Source of the DNA: Rhyacophila brunnea
Lineage: Eukaryota; Arthropoda; Insecta; Trichoptera; Rhyacophilidae
NCBI GenBank assembly: GCA_022495005.1
Contig: JAGYXB010001953.1
Coordinates: 124,001-188,000 of the forward strand
Direction of reading: 5' to 3'
Length of the DNA: 64,000 nucleotides
Of the stretch, positions 21,884-32,750 are shown in pieces. The notes under the pieces are model-generated. The model made no database searches, was not told the origin of the DNA, and worked only from the letters and a program-made list of their open reading frames with translations. The first letter of the stretch is position 1; the number at the start of each line of letters is the position of its first letter. The translations under genes were made by a program, and so were the position numbers.

Positions 21884-22432
21884 GAAGCGGAAATAAGAAG
21901 GCGCACACAAATTGCAAAAAGTGCGATGACACGCCTTACCACTATATGGAAGGATCGGGGAATTTCGATTGCCACAAAAATGATGCTTGTGCAAACATTA
22001 GTGTTCTCGATATTCCTATACGGAGTCGAGTCGTGGACCCTGAAGGCAAGAGAACGGAAGGCAATTGATGCCTTTGAGATGTGTTGGCGCTGAATGCTTC
22101 GCATTTCTTGGACGGAGCACAGGATGAACCAGTCAATCATCCAGGGACTGAAGATAAAGGAACGGCTCTCGACGATATGTCTGAGAAGAATTCTGCAGTT
22201 TTTTGGACATATTGTCAGGCGCGGACCGGACAACCTGGAGAGACTGGTAGTTTTGGGTAGCCTCCAGGGAATGCAAAGCAGAGGAAGAGCGTCTGCGCGA
22301 TGGAGCGACCAAGTGAAAGAGCTGACTGGGGGCACCATCCATTCTGCCCTGAGAGAAGATCGAGAAGGATGGAAAGTCTTGGTCGCTCAAACGATGGCAA
22401 AATTTAAATGTGGTCACGATCCACAGCCATGA
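21884..22432 (+). pseudogene. RTE-type LINE reverse transcriptase C-terminus
   Basis: The frame covers 182 codons with one in-frame TGA at 22091-22093, where R is expected within CWR-MLRISW. Recognisable parts are IAKSAMTRLTTIWKDRGIS, TLVFSIFLYGVESWTLKA, FGHIVRRGPDNLERLVVLG and RGRASARWSDQVKELTG. This is the thumb and C-terminal tail of RTE/BovB-like endonuclease-reverse transcriptases. It ends at TGA after the HDPQP motif and is followed by the GACCAAGAAGAAGAA tail. The polymerase active site lies upstream in intact elements and is missing here. Short fragments of the same family occur at 9077, 11455 and 55267. Confidence 0.8.
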
Positions 22433-22854
22433 GTGCACGACCAAGAAGAAGAATATATTGAAAACACCTTAGAAACATACCTACAAGAAATATCTATGAA
22501 AAAAATAAGAGGCCGGGCGGGACTCATCCATATACCTTATAAACCGGTATAAATGAGAATTCTACCATTCTTGGTTGTATTGACATATATGTTTCTGATA
22601 ATCATCTTAGAAATCGAGAGATGTTTGTTCTCCTAATGTGCAGAACTAACCTGCAATAATTGGTGATGCCAATTGGGAGGGCAATAATCCTGTGCAACCA
22701 AATCACTTCGGCCGTTGATATATTCCACATACGTGAGAATGAGTATATGTGGTCGATGTTTTATAAATTCAGAAAATAAGTTATAAGTAGTTCCAAGTAT
22801 CTATTGTATTGACTCTTTGTACTGTGTTTCTAAAACTGCATCTATTTCTGTGTT

Positions 22855-23090
22855 TTTTTTTTACCATATCTGATCCTAATAAGATTATAAATAAGCCTCC
22901 ACAGAGTAGAGATTTGTATTAATAGATTTTTGTTTTTACGAAAAATGGATGATAGCCACTTGCTCAACTAGGTCAATATTCTGACTCAAAACACAAATTG
23001 AAAATCATTGTATATATATTTGCTAGACCAAGGATTCGAACCTGGGGCCCACGATATCATAAGATAAGCCATCACGTAAGCTTCTCAGCA
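22855..23090 (-). repeat. SINE family B copy (minus)
   Basis: On the minus strand the tRNA-like head includes AGGTTCGAATCC (near 23033-23043), and the body carries GAGTCAGAATATTGACC, TAGTTGAGCAAGTGGCTATC and CCTCTACTCTGTGGAGGC, matching 36830-37080. The poly-A-like end is the T run at 22853-22861. Confidence 0.65.
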
Positions 23091-23224
23091 ATCGTGAATG
23101 TTTATTTATACTGTTATAATACTACTTCTTTGTTATTAAATTTCATGTTGTGAACGTCTTATATTTATAATTTGTAAAGTTCACTATGTGAAATGAATAT
23201 TTTTTTTATTTTTATTTTAATCCA

Positions 23225-23345
23225 TTGCCCATTCAATGATTGTGTGCATTGCCATTGGTGAGTGTGCATAGTGCCTGAAGATGCCTAAATGCAAAACCTG
23301 GGTAATTAAAAAATAATCAAATGGAATAGTACAAAACTTAAATCA
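23225..23345 (+). repeat. Hammerhead-bearing repeat arm, copy f (decayed)
   Basis: The stretch GGTGAGTGTGCATAGTGCC is followed by TGAAGATGCCTAAATGCAA and ends in AAATGGAATAGTACAAAACT. The first core box CTGAAGA is intact, but stem II, the second box and the cleavage-site region have decayed. Confidence 0.5.
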
Positions 23346-23411
23346 ATTAGTGTTTGTACTTATGTTAATTTTTTTCTGTTCTTTTGTTTATTTTAGTTAT
23401 TTATTTATTCT

Positions 23412-23882
23412 AAGTGATAAATAATTAAAGATAAAAAAAACTTTTTATATACAACGTTTTTAAATTTTCTGTTCAATTATTATGCTCAAAATGCTCAAAC
23501 TTGTACTTGATATGAAGTAATTAAAAAACAAACAATCAAACAAATATATAATACTGAAATGTCATTTTGATTTCCATAGAAACGAATTAGTTGATAGGAC
23601 CACCCACTTAGCAACCAATAATAGTGGATTGGATTACGGATTTCTTCCAAAATAACTTTTCATACAAAACATAATTAACTGAAAATGAATTCAAGTCTAC
23701 TTAAGGATGGCTAAAAGTATTAAAAGAATGCATTGACACCGTGTTCTGATATATTCTAAAAGTTTCAAATGTCTAGCTAGTCGGGAAGTTAGTTAAAAAT
23801 CGATTGCAAGATTTGTATTGGATAAACAACCACCGGACAAATAAGAATTCGAGCTAATAAAAACGTTGTAATAATAATTGCT
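23412..23882 (-). repeat. 450-bp repeat family C, copy 1
   Basis: The reverse complement aligns nearly end to end with 45110-45560. Landmarks are GTCCGGTGGTTGTTT, TTTTTAACTAACTTCCCGAC, TAGAATATATCAGAACACG, ATGCATTCTTTTAATACTTT and GGTTGCTAAG. The 45-kb copy is preceded by a tRNA-like head, which is absent here. There is no conserved frame. Confidence 0.65.
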
Positions 23883-23950
23883 AAATAAATAATGTGTTTT
23901 TATAAAAAAAAATGTAGGAATTACCCAACCTAAAAATAAGCTTCCCTTAA

Positions 23951-24203
23951 GGGGGGACATGCTCGTCGTAGGTCAAATTTGAGTTTTTATTGTATTTTCA
24001 AACCATGATCCTGGACACTCCTTAAACGTTGTAGATAATCTATTTATATAATTTTGAAGCCTTATTATCCTTTATAGTTATTTTATGGCTACGGCTTCAA
24101 AATTATATAAATAGATTATCTACAACGTTTAAGGAGTGTCCAGGATCATGGTTTGAAAATACAATAAAAACTCAATTTTGACCTACGACGAGCATGTGGG
24201 CCG
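23951..24203. mobile_element. Near-perfect palindrome between TTAA sites
   Basis: The arms 23957-24061 and 24093-24197 are 105 bp each and differ at a single position (CAAATTTGAG against CTCAATTTTG read in reverse). A 31-bp spacer separates them. TTAA lies outside both ends (23947-23950 and 24204-24207), as left by piggyBac-type insertion, and the outermost bases (GGGGGG and the reverse of CGGCCC) are less alike. Transcription would give a 105-bp hairpin RNA. Confidence 0.7.
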
Positions 24204-24209
24204 TTAAAA

Positions 24210-25110
24210 TTTCCGGGTTTGCGAAGTGTTTCATTGCAGAAAAATTTATCATATTTGTACCTATCCATTCCTTCATTATAATATGTTGCCCCTATACAAT
24301 GGCCTCTCCACCCTCACGGGACGTCACTCTCCCATTAACAGTATATTATAGTTTATATTTCTATCTTTTAAACTAACTGTTTGACAACGATTAAATTTAA
24401 TTACACATTTAAAACAATTTAATTGTGCAGTCGTACATTCATAAACAGCTGCCTAATCCAACAGCTACCAGTCAAGAAGTTGATTTTTAAATATTTAATA
24501 TTTCCACATGACATTCTTTATAATTCCGTATCACATAATCTCGTTTACGTTAGGTTGGCAATCACTGGAGCAAAAAAAGACGAATAATTTCCAAAAAAAT
24601 ACTTCGCATTTTATGCCACAGTCGCACGGAATGTTATGCCGCAATATGCTTTCAAAAACGAATCGGAATTTTAAAACAAACGAAAAAAAACTTGAATATT
24701 TGATATCAAGTTAGTGAGAAATTGTAATTCGTAACGCCAAGTTAATTTATTCAATGTAATATGACTATAATGAGACTAAAATTAATAATGTTTTTTTTTG
24801 TTTTTCGCTTTACATTAAATAATTTTACAATCTCACGGTTTTAGGTTCATTTTACAATAAGACAATTAATAACATCGTATTATAACATGCAAAAGATGAC
24901 TTAATATTTAAATAGGTACACAATTAAGATAATATTGAAACAATTGTAAGTAAAATATGAGTAATACTGCGTTGGTGTGTTCATACAAGTAATAAACAAT
25001 TCCTTTTTGTGTTCTGTAAAGAAATAATAAATATTGTATATTATCAAATCAGCATTTAAAAAAATGATTTAGCAGGGAATATTTTGTCTTTATTTCTGCT
25101 GTACGTATGA
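24210..25110. other. Unassigned AT-rich sequence
   Basis: I see no gene or element here. Short frames lack recognisable domains. Confidence 0.35.
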
Positions 25111-25119
25111 AGTATTATT

Positions 25120-25370
25120 ATTAATGAACATACATAATTTTGAAAACACTTCTGAGAAAATATATTAAAACCAATAGAAAAAAGAAATTGAACCTGCATC
25201 TCTTTGGTTTTACGCCCATGTACATAGAACACTATGCCATAGGATTCATACTTAATTGCAACAAATTTTAACTAATGGCTCTTAATACTATCTGATGCGC
25301 TTTCCAAATTAAGTTACTATTGACGATCGGATTTTGTATTTTAAATCAAAGTAGATATTACTTTAATTAC
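25120..25370 (-). repeat. SINE family A copy (minus)
   Basis: The tail landmarks CATACATAATTTTGAAAACA and CTTCTGAGAAAATATATT precede a degraded tRNA-like head (GAACCTGCATCTCTTTGG, then ACTATGCCATAGGA). After the head, 25275-25365 matches 20200-20290. The orientation is minus. Confidence 0.6.
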
Positions 25371-25479
25371 TAACCGTCGTCACGGATCACCCCAAGATTT
25401 TTGTTGTAACTTACTTGAACCTGCTATTTTTTGCTTCATGGAATAAATCATAAGATTTAAGTATGTAACATTCTAATTA

Positions 25480-25665
25480 CTAAACATAGGTAGGTACGTA
25501 ATTTTGAAAATACGTCTGAGAAAATACATTATAACCAATAGAAAAAATCTTTTTTGAAAAAGGTAAGACATCGAGCAGGAATCGAATCTGCATCTCTCGG
25601 GTTTCGCGCCCATGCAGATATACCACTATGCTATAATAGACGTAATACTTACATACAGTTCCTAT
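25480..25665 (-). repeat. SINE family A copy (minus), better preserved
   Basis: On the minus strand a tRNA-like head (ATAGCATAGTGGTATATCTG, then GAGATGCAGATTCGATTCC) is followed by a spacer of T-rich sequence and the tail TATTGGTTATAATGTATTTT. The A-box and B-box-like segments are still recognisable. Confidence 0.65.
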
Positions 25666-25669
25666 TTTG

Positions 25670-26440
25670 ATTTTTTTACTTATGCAAAGGCAGTCATTTT
25701 TTATGTATATCGTGATTGCTTACTCAACTTACTATAAACGGTTTTTAACAAATTTTACAGGATTTTTCATCTAAATAATAATGCCGAAGAGTATTATTGA
25801 CTGCTTATCTACTCATAATATCGGATTGTCTTTTTATACGCCTTGCAATTTGCTAAATAAATGTCATGGCATTATTAGTGTGTAGTCCTCTGCAAGTGCG
25901 TTTACAGTGCGATGTCTACCTAACAATTAGTGGATCAGATATCCTTCTTTGTTCTAATTTCGTACATAATTCCGTCTATAATCAAGTCGCGGTAGTGAAT
26001 TGCGAATTACAGTGGTAGTTCTAGTTGTTACTTAATTTAAAATGCAAAACGGTAAAATGTTCACAGTAATTAATATTAATTATCGTACTATCTGGTCATT
26101 ATGAAACAATCATCATACAAAACAGTTTACAATATTGCTTTCGAGGCTTGTGCAATAATTAGCACTATGATTTAAATTTAGTTTCGTGCCTCGGTCTGAC
26201 TATAGTAGGCTTTAGGGTTACCATAACTTCATGTAATAGCCAATCACACGCTAGTTAGTTGGGCGTTCGACACAAAGTAGTAGGTACCTACTTTTGAATA
26301 GAAACTAATATTTACTATAATATCTGTTGTTATAGATAACTATTTTAAGTATGTACAACCTAAACGTCCTTAACTGTTGTCAGCTACCTACTAAAATACA
26401 TCTCTCAGTTTATCGACACAATAAATAAATATTAATATTA
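25670..26440. other. Unassigned AT-rich sequence
   Basis: I see no gene or element here. Confidence 0.35.
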
Positions 26441-26457
26441 TATTTATCACTATGAAG

Positions 26458-26853
26458 CAGTGACGTCCCTAGATAAAATGCCGCCCCTAGACAGCGCCAA
26501 AATGCCGCCCCATGTTTTATACAGTATTTTTATCATCCTTTCATGAGTCCAATATCTAATAAATGTGTTGTATGGATACATTACTAACAAAATATCAGAC
26601 TGCAATTATTCGCAAATCTGCACGTGTCGTTTTTGGTCACCAAGGACATCGAAGGGCAACGGAAGTAAACTAGAAATCGCAAACCCGACAAAACCAGTGA
26701 GCTGATTTTTTTAATGGAAAGATAATTTCGTTATTATTAAGTTTAGGTAGCTATTTCTATATATTCCAAAAAAATCTCCTCGATTTGTCGCCCCTCGAGA
26801 AACTGCCGCCCCCAAGCGACGCTCAATCTGCCTACCCCCACGGGACGTTACTG
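26458..26853. mobile_element. Short hAT element with perfect 8-bp target duplication
   Basis: The ends are CAGTGACGTCCC (left) and the reverse complement of CAGTAACGTCCCGTGGGGG (right). CTATGAAG lies directly outside both ends (26450-26457 and 26854-26861). The 396-bp interior contains GCCGCCCC repeats at both ends (ATGCCGCCCC; AACTGCCGCCCCC) and no transposase. A truncated relative in the other orientation lies at 28516-28675. Confidence 0.85.
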
Positions 26854-26861
26854 CTATGAAG

Positions 26862-28510
26862 TCTAACAATAAATTAATATAGACAGTATAATTTATTTGT
26901 ATTTATTTGTACATACGCATTTCAAATTTACCATCAAGTTGAAGCTCTGTGTTTATTTACTTTTCACTATTGTTTTCATTTAAAATTTTCAATCAAATAC
27001 GTTCAAGATTCGCGCTTTCCTTTTTTTTGAATAATTTATAAATACAAACTTTAATGTAAACTTAGACAAACCGTTTTTGCAAGTACCCACTTAGGTACAA
27101 ATGAATGAATAAATATATAAGTAACAACGTCTTTCAATAACCTGACGCAGCACGTTTGTGAAGAATCGATTGAAGTAAATTGCATTCGAAGTTCTTTAAT
27201 TTAACGATATACAGTGGCAGGCGATGATTTTTTAAATTCTTGACATTGGAAGTGCACTTAAAAATACATTCCATTAATTAAAAGAAAAATCTATTCGAAG
27301 TGGTTTTCCGTACAATATATTTTCTTTATGTTATCATGAAGGCAAGTGATATATTATTATATCATTATTCTTTATTAAATGGGAAAGATTGTTTAAGCAG
27401 AATTAACCTGATAAAGCGTTCACTGTCCTAGAACTCATACAAGTAACTTAAAGGCAATTGAATGAGATTATTCTTAAAAATATACTGACTTGTATAAATC
27501 TAATATAATTTAACCCAAAAATATGACAATGTGCTTATTGTCTAAAAAATTACATCTGACACTGACACTTCTAAAACATACAATCTGGTATTATTCCGGC
27601 GTAAATTTTTTAATATGCTTACATCTTCATCCAATAAATCCATTACTAGATGAAGGCTTCTCTTAGCTTCCTCTACTTTTTTTAAACATCCACATACATA
27701 ATACAATGAACTCTATGAGATTGTCTTTTGCTGGTTTTAGGGATATGGACGTTTACATAATATATTATATAATAACTTAATATATTTTTCCTTATAAAAA
27801 TAAATCAATTAAAAAATATTTCGCGTTCAATGTACAACCGATTAGATGCTTGGAATAATTATTATAATCATCCTAAATCGGCACCCATCTAAATAAACCT
27901 GACACGTCTTTGTGAGACAGGACCCAAATATGGGTATATCCCAAACGTTACTTCCACTACTCCAATAAATGATTCCATAGTTGAAGGATTAGAAATGATA
28001 ATATAAATAAAATATAAAATTTTGCACACCCAGCTCTTAATGACCATTCACATGGGATTTGGCATACTTGAATACAGAGTTTACATTTTAAAGACTGATT
28101 GATGGCTGAACCACATACCGATATTAAGTGATGTTTTCTTTTTTTAATTTTAGGGAGCGCAGTGCATTAGGATCATAATAGAGCAGCCGCCACTGCATGG
28201 AGTATAATAATAGATAAGTATAGAGAGGTTATTAAAATCAATAAAATCCTGTTTTTTTAGAATTTAATAGATGCTTAATTAATGCAAGTTTAGATTAATT
28301 GAATTAATGACAACAATTATTATTAAGACTGTGCATTGACTAAGTAGACACAAATAATGGTCTTATATTATAATTTTCCTGCTGAGATATAATATTCATT
28401 GGATTGATCTATTTTCCCAAGGTAAGAATATAATTTTTAAGTCATACTATAATAGTTTGGTTTTTTAAATTACTATCCGGTGCGTAAAATTGTATATAGT
28501 GGAATCAAAA
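26862..28510. other. Unassigned AT-rich sequence
   Basis: I see no gene here. 28145-28200 faintly resembles the LINE tail at 1085-1130 (GGGAGCGCA) but is too degraded to call. Confidence 0.35.
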
Positions 28511-28515
28511 TCATC

Positions 28516-28675
28516 CAGTGACGTCCCGTGTGGGTAGGCAGAATGAGCGTCGCTTGGGGGTGGCAGTTACCCGAAGGGTGGAAAATCGAGGAGAATCATT
28601 AGGTATACTTATATAGAAATAGCTACCTAAACTTAATAATAACGGAAATATCTTTCCATTAAAAAGTATTTTAAA
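28516..28675 (-). mobile_element. Truncated hAT element related to 26458-26853
   Basis: It begins CAGTGACGTCCCGTGTGGGT and follows the reverse complement of 26853-26700 (GGCAGAATGAGCGTCGCTTG, ATATAGAAATAGCTACCTAA, AAATATCTTTCCATTAAAAA). The far end is missing. Confidence 0.7.
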
Positions 28676-29169
28676 GTGAATCAGTAACAATAAAATAGCT
28701 TATCAATCGTTATTACGATATAGTCGGTAAACTTTTATGTTTTTTTTTTGCATTAGGAAATAAAAAAACAATATATTATTTTTTAAAAATACCTAATATT
28801 TACATAAATATAATTAAAATTAATCATAGTATATAAATTGTTTTGCTGACTCGCCAAACTTACTTCAAAGAGTGGTTTTCATTGTTCATAGAGATTTTCG
28901 TGACAACAAACTTTGTATCGTCACGTCAGCTGATATAATTTTAATTTCACCCGGAACTCTTTCATTCAATGCCCATATAATAATTATGATAATTATTTCT
29001 CCACCGTTGTTCGATTTAATAACTCACTTATTTCCTTTAAACGCGCCATTTCCAACATATTGTTGATTGCAATTCAAATGTATGGTCTCTCAATTTGTTA
29101 TTATCTTTTTCTCTTTTCCGCTATTTCTTACATTATTATGTATCTAATATTATATATTATATTCAACAA

Positions 29170-29405
29170 TATCCCCCCGACCATGTCCGATCTTAATATT
29201 ATGATCATATGGGCCTCCACAGGGTGGAAGTTTGTATTACCAGATGTTATTTTCACGAGAAATGGATGTAAGCCACTTGCTCAATATTTTAGGGCCATAC
29301 TCTGACTCATACACAAATTGATATGATGATAATATATGGTGATTAATATATTGTGTACTTGCCGGCCATTGTGGGTGTAATGTTATATCACTGATATATT
29401 ATTAT
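29170..29405 (-). repeat. SINE family B copy (minus)
   Basis: It carries the body landmarks of family B in reverse: GACCATGTCCGATCTTAATA, ATGGGCCTCCACAG, ACGAGAAATGGATG and GCCACTTGCTCAA, then CTCTGACTCATACACAAATT. The tRNA-like head is mostly lost. Confidence 0.6.
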
Positions 29406-29508
29406 CTATATTGTTGTAAAAATTTTAATTTATCTCTTTATAATAATATTACAAATTTAATATACTATTTTTACTTCGCTTTCTATTTTATGTTATTACT
29501 AGCTGACC

Positions 29509-30425
29509 CGGCGAACTTTGTACCGCCTCAGAATCAATAAATCTTGTGTTAACTTATTAGCTAAACTAAATTAAGTTTTTTATTAAGTTAAAATGAATAC
29601 TAAAAATGAACTAAGTTCAATAAATGTGCAAAAATCAAATCAAAATGAAAAGTATTTTAATAACATTGAAATGAATGTAATTCACGTGGCAGAAAGGCAT
29701 TTGCTTTATTAAAGCGAATCAAAATGATTTGCGTAGCATTGTTGCACTAATTTCTGTTAAACTATTTGCTGGATGGGTTGCACTCGGGTCGATTCCCTTC
29801 ATTGAAGCACCTTGTGATATACGACATTTTTCGTTTTGTTGACAAGTGCGAGAACGAACAAAGGGGGTGGTTTGCCGACACGTGAACATGCTACGTACAA
29901 TTGACCGTGAGAGAAACATTCATTTTCTAGATTCAAGCCACAAACACTCAAGGATTAGCCTTGTGATTTGTTGATCGTCATGTCGAATGCAAGATGAATC
30001 GGAAATTGAATTCGTTTAAACTCAAATGGCATATCGGTTGGGATCATCGAAATTCTCGGAATGAGAACTACCTCACCTTTGAACATTCCTTTGATTATCG
30101 TCGCGTGAATCACATTGCTCATGAGTTTTCTCACCACCAAAAGCGTTCCGTTACATAGTTTTGGTTGGTTCAGATTTCGAAGCATGATGACTACCGAGCC
30201 AACCTTTAGTTGTAAATTGTGAGGTGGCAAGCCAGGTAGATCCAATGAGAAAATGAATTTTCTTCATAATTTTTTTTCCGTGATTTTATCCGATGTTTTA
30301 ATAGTTATTCTGCTATTCGGGGCGAAGACAAATCCAACAAATCAAAGATTATCAAAATCGGTCCTGCCGTTTTTGTGTTATAAATGGTGTAACTAACCCG
30401 ACTTAGTATTATATATATATATAGA
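29509..30425 (-). mobile_element. Helitron relic with both termini
   Basis: Read on the minus strand the element starts TCTATATATATA after a host A (30426). It ends in a GC-rich hairpin (GGCGGTACAAAGTTCGCC) followed by GGGTCAGCTAG, with a host T next (29508). A 5' TC, a 3' hairpin then CTRR, and insertion between A and T with no duplication are the Helitron signature. The 917-bp element keeps the 3' part of a helicase (separate entry) but lacks the Rep endonuclease and most of the helicase. It cannot move by itself. Confidence 0.8.
29799..30245 (-). pseudogene. PIF1-like helicase C-terminus of a Helitron
   Basis: The reading frame gives LPGLPPHNLQLKVGSVVIML, then LRNLNQPKLCNGTL, MPFEFKRIQFPIHLAFDMTI and NKSQG, a stop (TAA at 29955-29957), and in the same frame SLSVCGLNLENECFSHGQLY, VACSRVGKPPPLFVLALV, ending at TGA (29799-29801). 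HGQLY-VA-SRV and TINKSQG belong to the last helicase motifs of PIF1-like enzymes in Helitron Rep-helicase proteins. The Walker motifs are missing, so there is no ATPase. The TAA replaces what is usually a glutamine codon in the relatives I know. Confidence 0.75.
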
Positions 30426-30429
30426 TAAT

Positions 30430-31540
30430 TCTTAAATATCTATTTGTATAATCTTGCTATGTGTTATTGTTTTATTCACAAGATCTTTGTCTCGATAACC
30501 GCTATTTTTTTGATTCACCCCTGTCTTATATTTCGTTAAGTATTTTAAAAGTTAACGTGAAATTGGAATTCAATAACTAAACAAGTTTAATAAGCATTTT
30601 ATTTATATAGTCGATTTCGGGGAAAAACATTGAAAGAAGACTAACTTTCCTTCCAACAGTTTTATTAAATTATTAATGTACATGCAATCATCATCATATT
30701 AGTCGTTTGCGCGTTTAAATGGCATATTATAGGTATATGAGTTAATATGCAAATCATTTTCCCGGATAGGCCGGTCACGGGCGACGAACATGATATCGTT
30801 AGTTTGTTGATGAGAGAATCTCGATACTTAGCCATTTTTACCACATGGGACACGACATAGTAATGTTACTACCATGAGTGTGGTGCCCAACTATTTTTAC
30901 CATGTATGACTAGCACCTCCTCCAAGTATTTAAATAATTATTAAACAATTGTATTGTAAGACTATACTGCCCTCCAAAAGAGTATGCTTCCATATTATTA
31001 TAGTCCTGGGTCAAATGTAATAAAAAATAATACACCATGAAGTTTTGAAGAACGAAATTGAATAGCCAACTGAAATACTATGCATGTACTTACTCTACAG
31101 TCATGGCTTACTGGGTGTTTGTTTGTTTGAAATTGTGGCAGATGACCTGGGTGACGTCTTAAATCCAAGATGGCGGCCGTTCTAGACATTGATAATAAAA
31201 ATCAATCATAACTCATTTTATAAGTGTTTTATTTTCTTTTATAATGTTAACTGTCAATTCATGGTGGAACTGCATTGTATTATTTAATTACAAATAATTA
31301 ATCAAAGTGTTTTATGAAAATGGTGTACTTTTATCGTTAAAGAGATGTAAAACATAAAAATACTTATAAACAGATATTATAGAGCATGAAAAACATGCTA
31401 TACAAGTGATGAAATACGGTATAAAGCACTGTCTAATCACTTTAATAGCGTAAACTGTCAATAATTTTTGGTGGAAAAGATATTATATTAAATAAAATAA
31501 AATTCAATGCGTAGGTAGATATTCAAAATTTAATGTTAAT
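30430..31540. other. Unassigned AT-rich sequence
   Basis: I see no gene. TTAACTGTCAATTCATGGTGG near 31245 recurs near 19795 (TTAACTGTAAATTCATGGTG), which hints at an old dispersed repeat. Confidence 0.35.
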
Positions 31541-31544
31541 CTAG

Positions 31545-32325
31545 ACCGGGTTCATCTACTTGGGAATGGGACAAATGGACGCCGCACTGTCTTAGACACG
31601 TAAACATAACGTAGGCGATGAATTTTGATCAATGTCTATCTACTATTTAGTAGTTTTAATTCATTTTACTCTTAACATAATGTGTTTTTATTGCGGATTG
31701 AGAATTACCATGCCTAAGGCTTTATATAACAATAAAAAACTCTTTTTCCGTTGGAACTTAAACATATGCACGATTAAATCATTATTTACGTGTGCATACA
31801 GTATAACTTCGTTTTTACGTGCCCGGAATTCACGTTTTCCCGGCAATTGCGTGTAGTTTTTTCAGTTCCGATGTATTTCAGTACATTTAATACCCGCATT
31901 TTCGTTTTTCTTTCCCGCGATTTACGTCGGAAATATTCAAAATATGTGAGTTACGCGCACTTGACAATGATTGGGTCGTGACATTCGAACGATTTTTCAA
32001 TAAAAATTTTAATTGAATGTTGTTTTTTAATAAAACGTTATTTTTTTAGAAACATAAGATTTAAATGTTCTTTTTTCAATACCCCCCTTTTACATTTTCC
32101 CTCCAATTAGGTTGTTTTTCTTCAGTCCCTTAAAAAACGTAAAATAGGGGTTATACTGTATTTAAATTCTCACCAACTATTAAATCATAATATTATAATA
32201 ATTTAAATATAAATAATATTATTAAATATTTTTATAGTACGTATAAGTACCTAACGTCTATTTATTTTCAAATTGCGTGGCACCCAGTTGTCCCGGCGCC
32301 AAAAATCGTACTAGACCCATCTACT
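31545..32325 (+). mobile_element. Minisatellite-bearing element, copy 3 (interrupted)
   Basis: The left end TTGGGAATGGGACAAATGGA with GACGCCGCACTG matches the start and the minisatellite end of copies 1 and 2, with the tandem units themselves deleted. The body matches CTATCTACT, TAACATAATGTGTTTTTATT and ATGCACGATTAAATCATT. The right end, read in reverse, is GGGTCTAGTACGATTTTTGG then CGCCGGGACAACTGGGTGCC. This resembles the left end of copy 1, so the intact family probably had inverted termini made of the GC unit. A 360-bp TA-flanked MITE interrupts it. Confidence 0.5.
31799..32158. mobile_element. TA-flanked MITE nested in minisatellite element copy 3
   Basis: The inverted ends are CAGTATAACTTCGTTTTTAC (left) and the reverse complement of CAGTATAACCCCTATTTTAC (right), each bounded by TA (31797-31798 and 32159-32160). 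A TA duplication and CAGT-type ends fit the Tc1/mariner-pogo superfamily. No transposase is present. Confidence 0.7.
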
Positions 32326-32750
32326 TCAATAGAACATTTTCAACTGATACCAAAATATACATTCATGTATGCCCAAAATTTGGGTATAATGGGAAAGACC
32401 GCAAATAAAACTAACAAATAAGGATGATATAGAGGTTGCCAAACTGATAAAATATCAATGGACCGAACATGTTGCATGAAGAACGGACAAGTGCAGTCAT
32501 ACATCGCTGTCCAAAAAGCACTAAACATCTATAGAGCTTTTCTAAAACCATGCTGGATCGACGAACTCACCAAATTCAGCGGATGGATGTGGTAGCAAAA
32601 AACCAGGGTTCGACAAATTTTGAGGAAGTTTCGTCCAGCGGTGGATTAGTCATGGCTAACTATGTAATTACGATGACTTTAAAATAAAAAAATTTAAAAA
32701 ATATCGTACAATTTCAGCACGAGAATTTTATCACTGCCATTTTATAAGTA

